Positions 34,461 to 44,612 are shown, numbered from the stretch's first letter. The stretch: 64,000 nt of DNA from Alphaproteobacteria bacterium (GCA_016125425.1 WGLT01000009.1:124001-188000), one strand, 5' to 3'. A program made the numbers and translations. Notes: a model not told the origin generated them from the sequence alone.

Positions 34461-37400
34461 TTAAGAACAGCCCGTCGAGGCCCCGCAGCTGTCGCATCTC
34501 AGGCACGCGCCGTTCCTGACGAGCGTGAACTGCCCGCATTCGGGGCAGGCGTCGCCCTCATAGCCTTTCATCCGCGCCTGGCGGCTCGGATTGCCCGGAG
34601 CGGCGAGGCTGCCGGGCGGCGCTTTCTGGTTCACCGCCTCCGCGAGCTTCTGGATCTGCGCCTCGATTTCCGGGGGGGCGCGGCCTTCGACGCGCTTGCG
34701 GACCGGCGCTTCTTCGCCCGAGGTCTCTATGTCCTCCGGTTCGACGGTCTCGGCGCTTTTTCTGAGGCGATCGAACTCGCCGCCGCGCAGGACGACGAGA
34801 TTGTCCGTCACCGTCGAGCGGGAAAAGCCCTTGGAAATGAGCCTCGTGGCGTTCTCCTGCGCTTTCTCTCCGGCGACTCCCTTGCCGATCGCATCGACCG
34901 CGGACTCCTGCGGGTCGACATGTGCGAGGTCGGAGCGGCCGAGATAGGAAATCGCAAGCTCGCGGAAAATGTAATCGAGAATCGACGTCGCGTGCTTGAT
35001 CTGGTCATTGCCCTGAACGGGGCCGGACGGATCGAAGCGCGTGAAGACATAGGCGTCGACATATTCCTCAAGCGGCACGCCGTATTGCAGGCCGAGCGAG
35101 ACTGCGATCGCGAAATTGTTCATCAGCGAACGGAAGGCTGCGCCTTCCTTGTGCATGTCGATGAAAATTTCTCCAAGCTCGCCGTCATCGAATTCGCCGG
35201 TATGCAGATAGACCTTGTGGCCGCCGACGATCGATTTCTGGATATATCCCTTTCGCCGATCGGGGAGGCGGCGGCGCCCTGGCGTTCTCTCGATGATGCG
35301 CTCGACGATGCGTTCGGCGAACACTTTCGAACGCTGCGCATTCGGCGCTTCCGCGATCGCCTCCTCGAACGTCTCTTCCTCGTCTTCCGCATCTCCTGCG
35401 AGAAGCGCCGAGACGAGAGGCTGCGAAAACTTGGAGCCGTCCCGGTAAAGCGCGATCGATTTCAAACCGGTGCGCCAGGCGAGCATATAGGCGCGCGCGC
35501 AATCGGAAACGTCGGCCCGGTTCGGCAGATTGACGGTTTTGGAAATCGCGCCGGAGATGAAAGGCTGGCTCGCGGCCATCATGGAGAGATGGGCTTCGAC
35601 CGAAAGGGCCCGCGTTCCGATCCGCCCGCACGGGCTCGCGCAGTCGAAGATCGGAAGATGCTCGGGCTTGAGATGCGGCGCGCCTTCGACGGTCATCGCG
35701 CCGCAACAAAAGATATTGGCCATGTGGATCTCTTCGTCCGAGAATCCGAGGTCGCGGAGCACCTGATAGCCGGACGATTGCAGCTGCGCGTCGTCAAAGC
35801 CCAGCTTGTGACGGCAGAAATCTTCGCCGATCGCCTGCGGCGTCAATGCGAAAGTAATGTCGAACGCTGTTTTAAGCCGCTCTTCGAGCGCGGCGATTTG
35901 CCGGTCTTCGAATCCTTCGCGGCGCAGATCGTCGAGGCTGACGCCGGGCGCGTCTTTCAGCGTGCCCCGGCCGACGGCGTAATCGGTGATGTCCTCGATC
36001 TCGTCCTCGGAATAGCCGAGAGATTTCAGCGCCGCTGGCACGGAGCGATTGATGATCTTGAATTGGCCGCCGCCTGCGAGCTTTTTGAATTTGACGAGCG
36101 CGAAATCAGGTTCGATCCCCGTCGTGTCGCAGTCCATGACGAGGCCGATGGTTCCGGTCGGCGCGATCGCCGTGACCTGCGCGTTTCTGAAGCCCGAAAT
36201 CGCGCCCAACTCATAAGCTTCGTTCCAGATCGACTTTGCGCGCTCGGCGAGGCTTTCCCATGGGCACGCTGCGGCGTCGAAGATAGCCGGGACCGTGTTG
36301 AGGCCTTCAAAGGCGCCGGCCGCTTCGACGCCGAGAGCCGCGCGGCGATGGTTCCGGAGAACGCGCAGCATCGCGTCGCGGTTCTCCTTGAATTTCTCGA
36401 AGGGGCCGATCGCCGCCGCCATTTCGGCGGAAGTCCGATAGGCCGCGCCCGTCATCAGCGAGGAGATCGCCGCGGCGATCGCCCGGCCGGCGTCGCTGTC
36501 GTAGGGAACGCCCGACGCCATCAGCAACCCGCCGATATTCGCAAAGCCGAGGCCCAGCGTCCGGTAGTCGTGGGATTTGCGCGCAATGTCGGGAGAGGGA
36601 TATTGCGCCATCGAGACCGATATCTCGAGCGCGATGGTCCAGAGCCGGCAGGCGTGCTCGAAAGCGTCCGTGTCGAAGCCTCGTTCGGTCTTGAACTTCA
36701 TCAGGTTCAAGGATGCGAGGTTGCAGGCCGTGTCGTCGAGGAACATATATTCCGAGCACGGATTGGAGCCGCGGATTTCGCCGCCTGCGGGACAGGTGTG
36801 CCAGGCGTTGATCGTGTCGTGGAACTGCAATCCGGGATCGGCGCAGGCCCACGCCGTTTCGCAAATCTTCTCCCAGAGGGCGCGGGCCCGGATCGTCTTG
36901 TGGACGGCGCCGTCGGTCCGGCGCTTGAGCGTCCACTCGTCGTCTTCGGCGACGGCCTTGACGAAATCGTCCGTGACGCGGACCGAATTATTCGCATTCT
37001 GACCGGCGACCGTGCGATAGGCCTCCGAGTCCCAGTCGAGTTCGTAGCGCTGCACGTCGATGGCGCGGAAGCCGGCGCGCGCGAAGTCGATCACGCGTTT
37101 GATCGCGGGATCGGGAATGAACGCCTTGCGCGCTTCCCTGACAGCGGTCTTGAGCGCGGGATTCTTCTTGGGGTCGAGCCGGTCGTTTTCGTCGACGTCA
37201 TTCGTCCAGCAGGCGGCGAGGACTTTCGGAAGATGCGCGGCCATCGCCTTAGAGCCCGCGACGAGCGCGGCGACCTTTTCTTCCTCAATCAGTTTCCAGC
37301 GGACAAAAGCTTCAATGTCGGGATGGTCGGCGTCGACGATCACCATCTTCGCCGCGCGCCGCGTCGTGCCGCCGGATTTCACCGCGCCGGCCGCCGCGTC

Positions 37401-38183
37401 GCCGACCTTCAGAAAAGACAGCAGGCCCGAACTTCGCCCGCCGCCGGACAAAGGCTCATCGGCGCCGCGGATGGCGGAGAAATTGGTGCCCGAGCCCGAT
37501 CCGTATTTGAAGAGCAGCGCCTCGCGCCGCCACAAATCCATGACGCCGCCTTCGCCGACCAGATTGTCATTGACCGACTGAATGAAACAGGCGTGCGGCT
37601 GCGGGCGCTCATAGGCCGAAGACGAGACGCAAAGCCCGCCCGTATCGGGGTCGACATAGTAATGGCCCTGGCCTTCGCCTTCGATTCCATAGGCCCAGTG
37701 CAGGCCGGTATTGAACCATTGCGGGCTGTTCGGCGCGCCGATCTGGGCGGCGAGCATGAAACGCATTTCGTCGAGGAACGCCTGCGCCTCCTCGGCCGAC
37801 GTGAAATAGCCGCCTTTCCAGCCCCAATAGCCCCAGGCGCCGGTGATTCGTTCGAAGACCTGGCGCGCGCTCGTCTCTGCGCCATAGCGCACCTCGGCGG
37901 GGAGTTTTGCGAGCGCGGCGACGTCGGGGACCGAGCGCTGGAGAAATTCCGGGACGCCTCGTTCCTTCACCTTTTTCAGGGCCGCGGGAACGCCGGTCTT
38001 CCTCAGATATTTCTGGGCGAGAATGTCGATCGCCGTCTGGCTCCAATGCGCCGGCGCTTCGATGTCGCAGACCGAAAAGATGGTCTCGCCGGAAATCGTG
38101 CGAATCTCGCTGTCCGCCCGCCGGAAACGGAGGGCGTCATAGGGCGCGCCGGCCTTTTTGACATAGCGGCGGTCGATACGCAT
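34461..38183 (-). CDS. nrdJ: Adenosylcobalamin-dependent ribonucleotide reductase (class II)
   Basis: NrdJ reduces ribonucleotides to deoxyribonucleotides with a B12-generated radical and works with or without oxygen. The 1,240-residue protein contains the class II reductase barrel ([36 protein letters not shown] region, [31 protein letters not shown]) and a C-terminal zinc-ribbon-like tail CPECGQ...[11 protein letters not shown] 38183 ([12 protein letters not shown]) is the normal start; a longer frame to 38264 is unsupported. No class I or III reductase is in the window. No cobalamin riboswitch fits the short upstream gap. Confidence 0.95.
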   Translation of the reverse strand: MRIDRRYVKKAGAPYDALRFRRADSEIRTISGETIFSVCDIEAPAHWSQTAIDILAQKYLRKTGVPAALKKVKERGVPEFLQRSVPDVAALAKLPAEVRYGAETSARQVFERITGAWGYWGWKGGYFTSAEEAQAFLDEMRFMLAAQIGAPNSPQWFNTGLHWAYGIEGEGQGHYYVDPDTGGLCVSSSAYERPQPHACFIQSVNDNLVGEGGVMDLWRREALLFKYGSGSGTNFSAIRGADEPLSGGGRSSGLLSFLKVGDAAAGAVKSGGTTRRAAKMVIVDADHPDIEAFVRWKLIEEEKVAALVAGSKAMAAHLPKVLAACWTNDVDENDRLDPKKNPALKTAVREARKAFIPDPAIKRVIDFARAGFRAIDVQRYELDWDSEAYRTVAGQNANNSVRVTDDFVKAVAEDDEWTLKRRTDGAVHKTIRARALWEKICETAWACADPGLQFHDTINAWHTCPAGGEIRGSNPCSEYMFLDDTACNLASLNLMKFKTERGFDTDAFEHACRLWTIALEISVSMAQYPSPDIARKSHDYRTLGLGFANIGGLLMASGVPYDSDAGRAIAAAISSLMTGAAYRTSAEMAAAIGPFEKFKENRDAMLRVLRNHRRAALGVEAAGAFEGLNTVPAIFDAAACPWESLAERAKSIWNEAYELGAISGFRNAQVTAIAPTGTIGLVMDCDTTGIEPDFALVKFKKLAGGGQFKIINRSVPAALKSLGYSEDEIEDITDYAVGRGTLKDAPGVSLDDLRREGFEDRQIAALEERLKTAFDITFALTPQAIGEDFCRHKLGFDDAQLQSSGYQVLRDLGFSDEEIHMANIFCCGAMTVEGAPHLKPEHLPIFDCASPCGRIGTRALSVEAHLSMMAASQPFISGAISKTVNLPNRADVSDCARAYMLAWRTGLKSIALYRDGSKFSQPLVSALLAGDAEDEEETFEEAIAEAPNAQRSKVFAERIVERIIERTPGRRRLPDRRKGYIQKSIVGGHKVYLHTGEFDDGELGEIFIDMHKEGAAFRSLMNNFAIAVSLGLQYGVPLEEYVDAYVFTRFDPSGPVQGNDQIKHATSILDYIFRELAISYLGRSDLAHVDPQESAVDAIGKGVAGEKAQENATRLISKGFSRSTVTDNLVVLRGGEFDRLRKSAETVEPEDIETSGEEAPVRKRVEGRAPPEIEAQIQKLAEAVNQKAPPGSLAAPGNPSRQARMKGYEGDACPECGQFTLVRNGACLRCDSCGASTGCS

Positions 38184-38365
38184 GGCTGGTCCGGATTTGG
38201 GCCGAAACGGCCTTATATAGTAGTCGCTCCGGGGTCCAATCTCAATGTTTGGGCCGACCCGCAAGGGCCGCGGCGGCGCGGCGGCGCTTCTGGACCTTCC
38301 TCCCGACGGGCGCCATATTCGCGCCGCCCAAGGGGGCTAGTATTCATCTCGAAAGCGGATCGGCG

Positions 38366-38773
38366 ATGCTTCAGAAGATTTTCACCTGGTGGAACAGCTC
38401 GACATTGGGGACCCAGTTCACGCTGTGGCGGCGCGGGGCCCGTCTCGTCGGGACGGACGAGCAGGGCAACCGCTATTTCGAGGAAAAAACCGGCAGCGCG
38501 CCCGACGGGGGCGGGCGCAAGCGCCGCTGGGTCGTCTATCACGGGGTCGCCGAGGCCTCGCGCGTGCCGCCCGACTGGCACGGCTGGCTGCATCACACCT
38601 TTGAAGAGCCGCCGACCGTGAAACCGTTGACGCGCCGCGCATTCGAGAAAGATCATATGCCGAATATGACCGGCACGCCGCTCGCCTATCATCCGCCGGG
38701 CTCTCTTTTCCGCCCTGAAGGGGCCAAGGGCGTCGGCCCGGACTACGAAGCCTGGTCGCCGGACGCTGCTTGA
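38366..38773 (+). CDS. NADH:ubiquinone oxidoreductase NDUFA12-family subunit
   Basis: This is the alphaproteobacterial homologue of the 17.2-kDa accessory subunit of respiratory complex I (NDUFA12). The 135-residue protein shows FTWWNSSTLGTQFTLWR-GARLVGTDEQGNRYFEEK at the start, RRWVVYHGVAEASRVPPDWHGWLHHT in the middle and a YEAWSPDA end, all family features. ATG 38366 is the first that fits this N-terminus. It is the first gene of a conserved trio with the MCE protein and DUF2155. Complex I core genes are elsewhere. Confidence 0.92.
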   Translation: MLQKIFTWWNSSTLGTQFTLWRRGARLVGTDEQGNRYFEEKTGSAPDGGGRKRRWVVYHGVAEASRVPPDWHGWLHHTFEEPPTVKPLTRRAFEKDHMPNMTGTPLAYHPPGSLFRPEGAKGVGPDYEAWSPDAA

Positions 38774-38796
38774 GCGCGCGCTGAAAGGAAGACGCC

Positions 38797-39297
38797 ATGA
38801 GCAAAGCGGGAATGTTCGAGACGGTCATCGGCGCGATCGTGCTCGCCGTCGCTGCGCTCTTCATGATTTACGCTTATGGCGCAAGCGGCAAGGCGATCGC
38901 CGAGGGCGCCTATCGCGTGAACGCGGTTTTCGGCCGGGTGGACGGCATAACGGTCGGCGCCGATGTCACAATCGCCGGCGTGAAAGTCGGCACGGTCGCC
39001 TCGGATTCGCTTGACCCCAAGACCTATGAGGCGCGGCTTGGGCTCTCGATCGCGCGGGACGTGGCCTTGCCGGAGGACTCAATCGCCAAGATTGTCTCGG
39101 ACGGACTGCTCGGCAGCGCGCATGTTTCTATTGAGCCGGGCGCTTCGGACGTGATGCTTGCCGAGGGCGACACCATCACCCAAACACAGGGCTCGGTCGA
39201 TCTTCTCGCGCTCGCCGTCAAGGCGTTCACGACGAAATCCTCAAAGAGCGGCGACGATCAGCCAGAACAAACCGCGGCGCCGGGAGATCAACAGTGA
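38797..39297 (+). CDS. mlaD: Second MlaD-type MCE protein
   Basis: This is a periplasmic MCE-domain protein of the MlaD type: an N-terminal anchor (about 6-28) and one MCE domain (about 38-115, with VDGITVGADVTIAGVKVGTV). The glycine-rich GLLGSAHVSIEPG segment follows. At 166 residues it matches classical MlaD in length, unlike the longer MlaD at 20670. No permease or ATPase gene is adjacent, so it must pair with subunits encoded elsewhere, perhaps those at 18.7-20.7 kb. Ribosome binding site AAAGGAAG precedes the ATG. Its stop overlaps the DUF2155 start. Confidence 0.9.
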   Translation: MSKAGMFETVIGAIVLAVAALFMIYAYGASGKAIAEGAYRVNAVFGRVDGITVGADVTIAGVKVGTVASDSLDPKTYEARLGLSIARDVALPEDSIAKIVSDGLLGSAHVSIEPGASDVMLAEGDTITQTQGSVDLLALAVKAFTTKSSKSGDDQPEQTAAPGDQQ

Positions 39298-40100
39298 TGC
39301 GCTTCGCCTTCGTTTCTCTCGCCGCCCTTTCGCTCGCCGGGGCCGCGCAAGCGCTTGCGCAGGACGATACGCCGCCGCCGCCGGATGAGGCGCCGTTGAA
39401 TTCGCCCTCGGCCGCGCTTCCCGCCGATCCCGCCCTGATTGCGCCTGATCCCGCGCTCGATGCGCTTGGCGAGACTACGCAGCAGGAAAACGAACTCGAC
39501 CAGCTTTCAAAATCGCCGGATGATGCTTTCCAAAATCTTGACGAATCGAAGAAGCGCGTCGGCGTCTCGGTCACCTTGCGCGCTCTCAACAAGATCACCG
39601 CGCGTTACACTGATATCCATGCGCCGATCGGCAAGCCGGTTCGGTTTGGGGCGCTGGAAATCCTCCCGCACTATTGCGACAAGCGACCGCCGGAGGAGTT
39701 TCCGGAAACTTCCGCCTTCCTCGAGATTTTCGATCGCGGACACAGCCGGTCGGCGCCGGCCTATAAGGATCCTGCTCTTGCGGCCGCCGTCGCTGAGACA
39801 AGCGCTGCAAAGGAAATTCAGCCTGAAACAGATGATTATTCCGTAAAGGCCTCGATTCCGCAGAAGCCCTTTGGAGCGAGCGACGAAGCCGGCGCGGTCA
39901 ATTCGTCAGGAAAAATTCCGTTAACTGACGATCAGGCGCAGGCGGCGACGACTGATTCTGGGAATCCTTCGAAACCCGTCGATCCGGATCGTATTTTTTC
40001 AGGATGGATGTTTGCTTCGTCGCCTTCGCTGAATGCGCTTGAGGATCCGGTCTACGACGTCTGGGTGATCGACTGCAAAACCGAAACAATCGATAAATAG
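39297..40100 (+). CDS. DUF2155 periplasmic protein with split domain
   Basis: DUF2155 proteins are exported alphaproteobacterial proteins of unknown role. A signal peptide (1-22, ending ALA) and a Pro/Asp-rich linker precede the domain. The first half (RALNKITARYTDIHAPIGKPVRFGALEILPHYCDKRPPEE to FLEIFD) and the second half (IFSGWMFASSPSLNALEDPVYDVWVIDCK) are separated by about 85 low-complexity residues (149-233). In most family members the halves are nearly contiguous. ATG 39297 overlaps the MCE gene stop. The last 49 bases overlap aat on the other strand. Confidence 0.88.
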   Translation: MRFAFVSLAALSLAGAAQALAQDDTPPPPDEAPLNSPSAALPADPALIAPDPALDALGETTQQENELDQLSKSPDDAFQNLDESKKRVGVSVTLRALNKITARYTDIHAPIGKPVRFGALEILPHYCDKRPPEEFPETSAFLEIFDRGHSRSAPAYKDPALAAAVAETSAAKEIQPETDDYSVKASIPQKPFGASDEAGAVNSSGKIPLTDDQAQAATTDSGNPSKPVDPDRIFSGWMFASSPSLNALEDPVYDVWVIDCKTETIDK

Positions 40101-40717
40101 TCCGGCGCCTTGGAGAAATCAGCGGGCGCGGATAAATGTTCCGCGAGCGCGCGCTGATAATCCGCATCCGCCATTTTTTCGACGCCGAACTGCGCGAGAT
40201 GCTCGGTGTGGAATTGCGTGTCGAGAAGCCGGAAACCGCCCATTTTCAGGCGGGCGATCAGATAGACGAGGGCGACCTTGCTCGCGTTATCCGCCCGCGA
40301 AAACATGCTTTCGCCGCAGAAAATCCCGCCGATGGCGACGCCATATAGGCCGCCGACCAACTCGCCGTCTTTGTAACATTCGACGGAATGCGCATAGCCC
40401 AGCCGGTGCAATTCGCGATAGACTTGTTCGATCGGATCGTTGATCCAGGTTTCTTCGCGTCCTGCGCCCGGCGCGGCGCAGGCTGCGATGACTTCGCCGA
40501 AGGCGGCGTCCGCTTTTACCTCGAACGGTTCGCGCGCAATCAGTTGCCTGAGCTTTCTCGGCGCGCGCGCATTCTCAAGCCTGAGCACCCCGCGCACGTC
40601 GGGAAGAACCCATACGACTTTCGGATCGTCGCGCCGTCGGCCCATGGGAAAATAGCCCAGCGTATAAGCTTTCAGAAGCTGGTCTGGGTGAATGTCATGT
40701 GCGGAATCGCGCGCCAT
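40052..40717 (-). CDS. aat: Leucyl/phenylalanyl-tRNA-protein transferase
   Basis: Aat attaches Leu or Phe to N-terminal Arg or Lys of proteins and marks them for ClpS/ClpAP by the N-end rule. The motifs AYTLGYFPMGRR, RGVLRLENARAPRKLRQL, GGLYGVAIGGIFCGESMFS and LLDTQFHTEHLAQFG are those of the family. The 221 residues are typical. The final 16 codons overlap the end of the DUF2155 gene on the opposite strand, an unusual tail-to-tail coding overlap. It is upstream of no other gene on its strand within the gap. Confidence 0.95.
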   Translation of the reverse strand: MARDSAHDIHPDQLLKAYTLGYFPMGRRRDDPKVVWVLPDVRGVLRLENARAPRKLRQLIAREPFEVKADAAFGEVIAACAAPGAGREETWINDPIEQVYRELHRLGYAHSVECYKDGELVGGLYGVAIGGIFCGESMFSRADNASKVALVYLIARLKMGGFRLLDTQFHTEHLAQFGVEKMADADYQRALAEHLSAPADFSKAPDYLSIVSVLQSITQTS

Positions 40718-40770
40718 GGAGGCGACTATCGCGCATATCGGCCTGCGAATTCAATCGCGAACGCGCGGCC

Positions 40771-41808
40771 TCAGGCGCGATGAAGACGCATTCTCTCGTG
40801 GATGACGACCTTGTTGCGACCCTCGGCTTTCGCCTCGTAGAGGGCCTGGTCAGCGCGTTCGAACAAGGATTCGGCGCCGGTCGATCCGACATGCTCGGCG
40901 ACGCCGAAAGACATGGTGATCGTGCCGAGGTCCTGGTTTCCGGCTTTGTTGACAAGACGCTTTTTGGCGAGTCGCACGCGGATTTGCTCGGCGAGGGTCT
41001 GCGCGTTTTTTAGCGTTGTGTTCGGAAGCACGATGGCGAACTCTTCGCCCCCATATCGCGCGGCGAGGTCGCGGCCCTTGGTGTTGTTGCGCAGGACGTC
41101 GGCGACATATTTCAGAACCTGGTCGCCGATCTGATGCCCGTACTCATCATTGAACTTCTTGAAATAATCGATGTCGCAGATAATGAGCGAGAGCGGTTCT
41201 TTATCTCTCTCGGCGTATTCGATCGCGTCATTGAGGAACTTTTCGAACCTGCGCCGGTTGGCGAGTTTGGTCAGATAGTCTGTATAGGCGTCCTGTTCGA
41301 TCGCCTCGATTGAATCGCGCAGCCGCGATATGTTGTCGATCGCGACGGACAGCTTGTTCTCCAGCTCTTGGTTGCGCTGGGTCGCTTGCGCGGCGGTTTC
41401 GATCAGCGCAGCGAGGAGGCTGCGAAGTTCGGCGTCGCTGATCGTCTGATCCGGAGCGGGCGACAGCACGGCGACGTCGGAGCCGAACTCCTTGGCCGAC
41501 TCGCTCAGTCCCTGAGCGACGCCTTGCAGCCCTTCGACTTCTCCGAGCATGCGCTCGAAATAGCGTTGGAATACCGGTCCGAGGTCCTTGTTCTCACAGA
41601 ACTGGTAGAAAATTCGCATCAGGAAATCGGCGTCGACGCGCTTGCCGGCCGCGATGTGCGTTTCGATTTCCTTTGTGAGTTCCGGGGTCGAATTCTGACG
41701 ATATTTGAACCAGACTTCGTAACATTCGGGCGTTGGCGGAACGCCCATGTCGTGAAGTTCCGAAAATACCTTCTGGCCGATCTCGGCGAGCGATTTCTGG
41801 ACGCTCAT
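40771..41808 (-). CDS. GGDEF diguanylate cyclase without I-site
   Basis: The 345-residue protein makes cyclic di-GMP. Its C-terminal GGDEF domain carries an intact active-site motif RYGGEEF and the metal-binding LIICDIDYFKKFNDEYGH. The allosteric I-site position (RxxD five residues before GGEEF) reads KGRD, so product inhibition through that site is probably lost. The N-terminal 150 residues (PTPECYEVWFKYRQN) form an unnamed helical sensor, followed by a coiled coil. There is no signal peptide or membrane segment, so it is cytoplasmic. ATG 41808 follows GGGAG. The gene interrupts the aat-accC neighbourhood. Confidence 0.88.
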   Translation of the reverse strand: MSVQKSLAEIGQKVFSELHDMGVPPTPECYEVWFKYRQNSTPELTKEIETHIAAGKRVDADFLMRIFYQFCENKDLGPVFQRYFERMLGEVEGLQGVAQGLSESAKEFGSDVAVLSPAPDQTISDAELRSLLAALIETAAQATQRNQELENKLSVAIDNISRLRDSIEAIEQDAYTDYLTKLANRRRFEKFLNDAIEYAERDKEPLSLIICDIDYFKKFNDEYGHQIGDQVLKYVADVLRNNTKGRDLAARYGGEEFAIVLPNTTLKNAQTLAEQIRVRLAKKRLVNKAGNQDLGTITMSFGVAEHVGSTGAESLFERADQALYEAKAEGRNKVVIHERMRLHRA

Positions 41809-41996
41809 GTTCTGCTCTTGCTCCCGCGCCTCCCGTCGCGAAGAGGACCGCCCGCCCAACGCGACTCCGTCGGGCCATATTCTTTCACAAAAAGTTTTGA
41901 TAGACGATTAACCAAGATCGCCGGAACGGCCGATCAGAGCGGTTTTGCTTCGGTGCGTCTGCAAAATGAGCAAACGCCGCCGCGCCCGCTTCGCGT

Positions 41997-43331
41997 TTAG
42001 CCAAGCCACTTTTCAAGCCAGTGGATGTGGTAGTCGCCCCTTTGAAAATCCGGCTCGTCGAGCAAATCCATGAAGAGGGGCGTGGTGGTTTCGACGCCGG
42101 TTATGGCGATCTCGCGCAGTGAGCGCCTTAGCCGCGCGAGGCAATGCTCGCGGTCTTCTCCGTAAACGATCAATTTGCCGATCATCGAATCGTAGAAAGG
42201 CGGGATCCGGTATCCAGTGTAGACGGCGCTGTCGAAACGGACGCCTGGCCCCCCCGGTGCGTGGAAGAAGGTGACCTCTCCGGGGGACGGACGAAATGTC
42301 TTCGGGTCTTCCGCATTGATCCGGCACTCGATAGCGTGTCCGCGGAAGACAACATCCTTTTGCGTGAAGCTCATTTTCGCGCCGGCGGCGATCGAAATTT
42401 GCTCACGCACCAAATCGAGGCGTGTCACCTGCTCCGTTATAGGGTGCTCGACCTGAAGGCGCGTATTCATCTCGATAAAATAGAATTCGCCGTCTTCGTA
42501 TAGAAACTCAATCGTGCCGACGCCAAGATAGCCGAGTTCGCTGATCGCCTTTCTGGCGATCTCGCCGATCCGTTCGCGCTCCTTTTGCGTGAGCGCGGGC
42601 GAGAGCGCCTCCTCCAGTATCTTTTGATGGCGCCGCTGAAGCGAGCAATCGCGCTCGCCCAACTGCGCGACAGTTCCGAAGGAGTCGGCGACGATCTGAA
42701 TTTCGATATGGCGCGGTTGCTCGAGATATTTCTCCATGTAGACGGTGTCGTCGCCGAATGCGGCTTTCGCTTCCGCCTTCGCGGTCGCCATGGCTTCCGC
42801 AAGGCCCGAGGCGTCGCGCGCCACTTTCATCCCGCGCCCCCCTCCGCCGGCGGCCGCCTTGACGAGCACGGGATATCCGATCGCATCGGCGGCGCGCAGC
42901 GCCTTGTCGGGATCGTCGAGGCCGCCGTCCGATCCCGGCACAAGAGGAACGCCGGCCGCGCGCATGGCGTTTTTGGCGGCGATTTTGTCGCCCATCATCC
43001 GGATATGCTCCGGCTCGGGGCCAATGAAGGTGATGTTGTGAGCCTTTACGATTTCGGCGAAACGGGCGTTCTCGGAAAGAAAGCCGTATCCGGGATGTAT
43101 GGCGTCGGCGCCCGTGATCTCCGCCGCCGAAATGATCGCCGGAATGTTGAGGTAGCTATCCTTCGGGGCGGGCGGCCCGATGCATACGCTCTCGTCGGCG
43201 AGACGGACATGCATCGCATTCGCGTCGGCCGTCGAATGAACGGCGACCGTCGCGATGCCGAGCTCCTTGCAGGCGCGATGAATTCGAAGAGCGATTTCGC
43301 CGCGATTAGCGATCAGGACTTTTTCGAACAT
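41997..43331 (-). CDS. accC: Biotin carboxylase subunit of acetyl-CoA carboxylase
   Basis: AccC carboxylates the biotin on AccB in the first step of fatty acid synthesis. The protein begins [20 protein letters not shown], has the ATP-grasp glycine loop [14 protein letters not shown] and the family signature [17 protein letters not shown]. At 444 residues it is full length. It lies 33 bases downstream of accB on the same strand, forming aroQ-accB-accC. Confidence 0.97.
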   Translation of the reverse strand: MFEKVLIANRGEIALRIHRACKELGIATVAVHSTADANAMHVRLADESVCIGPPAPKDSYLNIPAIISAAEITGADAIHPGYGFLSENARFAEIVKAHNITFIGPEPEHIRMMGDKIAAKNAMRAAGVPLVPGSDGGLDDPDKALRAADAIGYPVLVKAAAGGGGRGMKVARDASGLAEAMATAKAEAKAAFGDDTVYMEKYLEQPRHIEIQIVADSFGTVAQLGERDCSLQRRHQKILEEALSPALTQKERERIGEIARKAISELGYLGVGTIEFLYEDGEFYFIEMNTRLQVEHPITEQVTRLDLVREQISIAAGAKMSFTQKDVVFRGHAIECRINAEDPKTFRPSPGEVTFFHAPGGPGVRFDSAVYTGYRIPPFYDSMIGKLIVYGEDREHCLARLRRSLREIAITGVETTTPLFMDLLDEPDFQRGDYHIHWLEKWLG

Positions 43332-43364
43332 GGCGGCGCTTCCTTCGCGCGGGGTGCGGCCGCG

Positions 43365-43847
43365 CTATTCAATAATCACGAGCGGTTCGCCGAATTCGAC
43401 CGGTTGGGCGTCGGCGACGAGAATCGACTTCACGACGCCGGCGCGCGGCGCGGCGATCGGGTTCATCGTTTTCATCGCCTCGATGATCATCAGCGTTTGT
43501 CCAGCCGAGATGGTGTCGCCCTGCTTGACGAACGGATCGGCGCCCGGCGACGGCGCGAGATAGGCGGTGCCGACCATCGGCGAAGGCACGGCGCCCGGAT
43601 GGTTCTGCGCCGAAGCCGCCGGCGACGGCGTTTCCAGCGCCGGGACCGGCGCTGGCCCGGAAGCCGGGGAGGGGCTGTGCGCAATGATAGGGGCCGGCGC
43701 GGCGGAGGCCGCCCGCGAGACCTTCAGCCGCACGCCTGCGCGCTCGATTTCGATTTCTGTGAGGCCGGTCTCTTGGAGGATGGCGGCGAGTTCGCGGATC
43801 CAACCGGACTCGATCTCTTTGCTCTCAGTCTTCTTGTTCTCGGTCAT
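43365..43847 (-). CDS. accB: Biotin carboxyl carrier protein
   Basis: AccB carries the biotin that shuttles carboxyl groups between AccC and the carboxyltransferase. The roughly 160-residue protein has a charged N-terminus, an Ala/Pro-rich linker and a biotinyl domain (about 85-160). The biotinylation motif is EAMKTMN with the modified lysine. ATG 43847 gives MTENKKTESKE; the earlier ATG at 43907 lies well inside aroQ. The start overlaps the 3' end of aroQ by 23 bases. Confidence 0.95.
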   Translation of the reverse strand: MTENKKTESKEIESGWIRELAAILQETGLTEIEIERAGVRLKVSRAASAAPAPIIAHSPSPASGPAPVPALETPSPAASAQNHPGAVPSPMVGTAYLAPSPGADPFVKQGDTISAGQTLMIIEAMKTMNPIAAPRAGVVKSILVADAQPVEFGEPLVIIE

Positions 43848-44319
43848 TAGGCATTCCGATTGGAGCGTGATCAGTCCGGTTGTCGATGAGCCGCCGCATC
43901 GCGTCAAGTGCGAGAACGTAGCCGTCCGCGCCGAGGCCGCATATCACGGCGTCGACCGCGGGACTTATAAAGGATATGCGCCGGAAGAGCTCCCGTGCGT
44001 GGACATTCGACAGGTGGAGTTCGATTTTCGGCGCGGGCATCGCTTTCAGGGCGTCGTGGAGGGCGATCGACGTGTGCGTATAGGCCGCGGGGTTCAGGAT
44101 CAGGCCGCCGGCCTTCTTCGCCGCCTCCTGGACCCAGTCGATCAGGACGCCTTCGTGGTTCGACTGGCGGAACTCGATTTTGAGATCGAGCAGATCCGCC
44201 CTCATTCGGACCGCCTTTTCGATATCGGAGAGGCTGGCGTATCCATAGATTTCCGGCTCGCGCGCGCCAAGCAGGTTGAGGTTCGGCCCGTTGAGGATGT
44301 AGACGGTCTCGCCCGCCAT
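43825..44319 (-). CDS. aroQ: Type II 3-dehydroquinate dehydratase
   Basis: AroQ converts 3-dehydroquinate to 3-dehydroshikimate in the shikimate pathway. The motifs ILNGPNLNLLGAREPEIYG (with the catalytic Arg and Tyr), QSNHEGVLIDW, NPAAYTHTSIALHDAL and ELHLSNVHARE (with the catalytic His) are all present. The 164 residues are in the normal range. ATG 44319 is used. It is the first gene of aroQ-accB-accC and divergent from thiS with a 71-base gap. Confidence 0.95.
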   Translation of the reverse strand: MAGETVYILNGPNLNLLGAREPEIYGYASLSDIEKAVRMRADLLDLKIEFRQSNHEGVLIDWVQEAAKKAGGLILNPAAYTHTSIALHDALKAMPAPKIELHLSNVHARELFRRISFISPAVDAVICGLGADGYVLALDAMRRLIDNRTDHAPIGMPNDREQED

Positions 44320-44390
44320 GAATTTTAGCCCCGCCTTGTTGCGCATCGGGCTTCGGGCCCCCTATATCACGCGGGGGAAAAGCCTGCGAT

Positions 44391-44609
44391 ATGAAGGCGA
44401 TAACGCCAATGGAGCTGACGATCAACGGCGAAACGCGCAAATTCGGGGGCCCGCTCACCGTAGCCGCCCTGCTTGAGGCGCTCGCCCTCGAGCCGCGCAA
44501 GATCGCGGTCGAGCGCAATCTCGAAATTGTGCCGAAATCCGCCTATGGCGCCACGAATCTCCTGGAGGGCGACCGCATCGAAATCGTGCAATTCGTCGGG
44601 GGCGGCTAG
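44391..44609 (+). CDS. thiS: Thiamine sulfur carrier ThiS
   Basis: ThiS is a ubiquitin-like protein whose C-terminal glycine is thiocarboxylated and gives sulfur to the thiazole ring. The 72-residue protein has the beta-grasp pattern (MELTINGETRKF, LLEALALEPRKIAVERN) and ends in VQFVGGG, the activated Gly-Gly tail. ATG 44391 or ATG 44409 could be the start. It lies 3 bases ahead of thiG. No TPP riboswitch fits the 71-base upstream gap. Confidence 0.93.
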   Translation: MKAITPMELTINGETRKFGGPLTVAALLEALALEPRKIAVERNLEIVPKSAYGATNLLEGDRIEIVQFVGGG

Positions 44610-44612
44610 GCG

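Noticed and set aside
38184-38365. Cobalamin riboswitch or NrdR box ahead of nrdJ
   Set aside because: The gap is too short for a cobalamin riboswitch and lacks its B12-box. The ATATA-containing stretch near 38215 matches an NrdR box poorly and is single.
33453-38621. Open frame of 1,722 codons on the + strand
   Set aside because: It lies antisense to the pentapeptide-repeat gene and nrdJ. Its Arg/Ala-rich composition is what a reversed GC-rich codon pattern gives. No domain is recognisable.
44320-44390. TPP riboswitch ahead of thiS
   Set aside because: Seventy-one bases with no CTGAGA-type motif and no matching stems.
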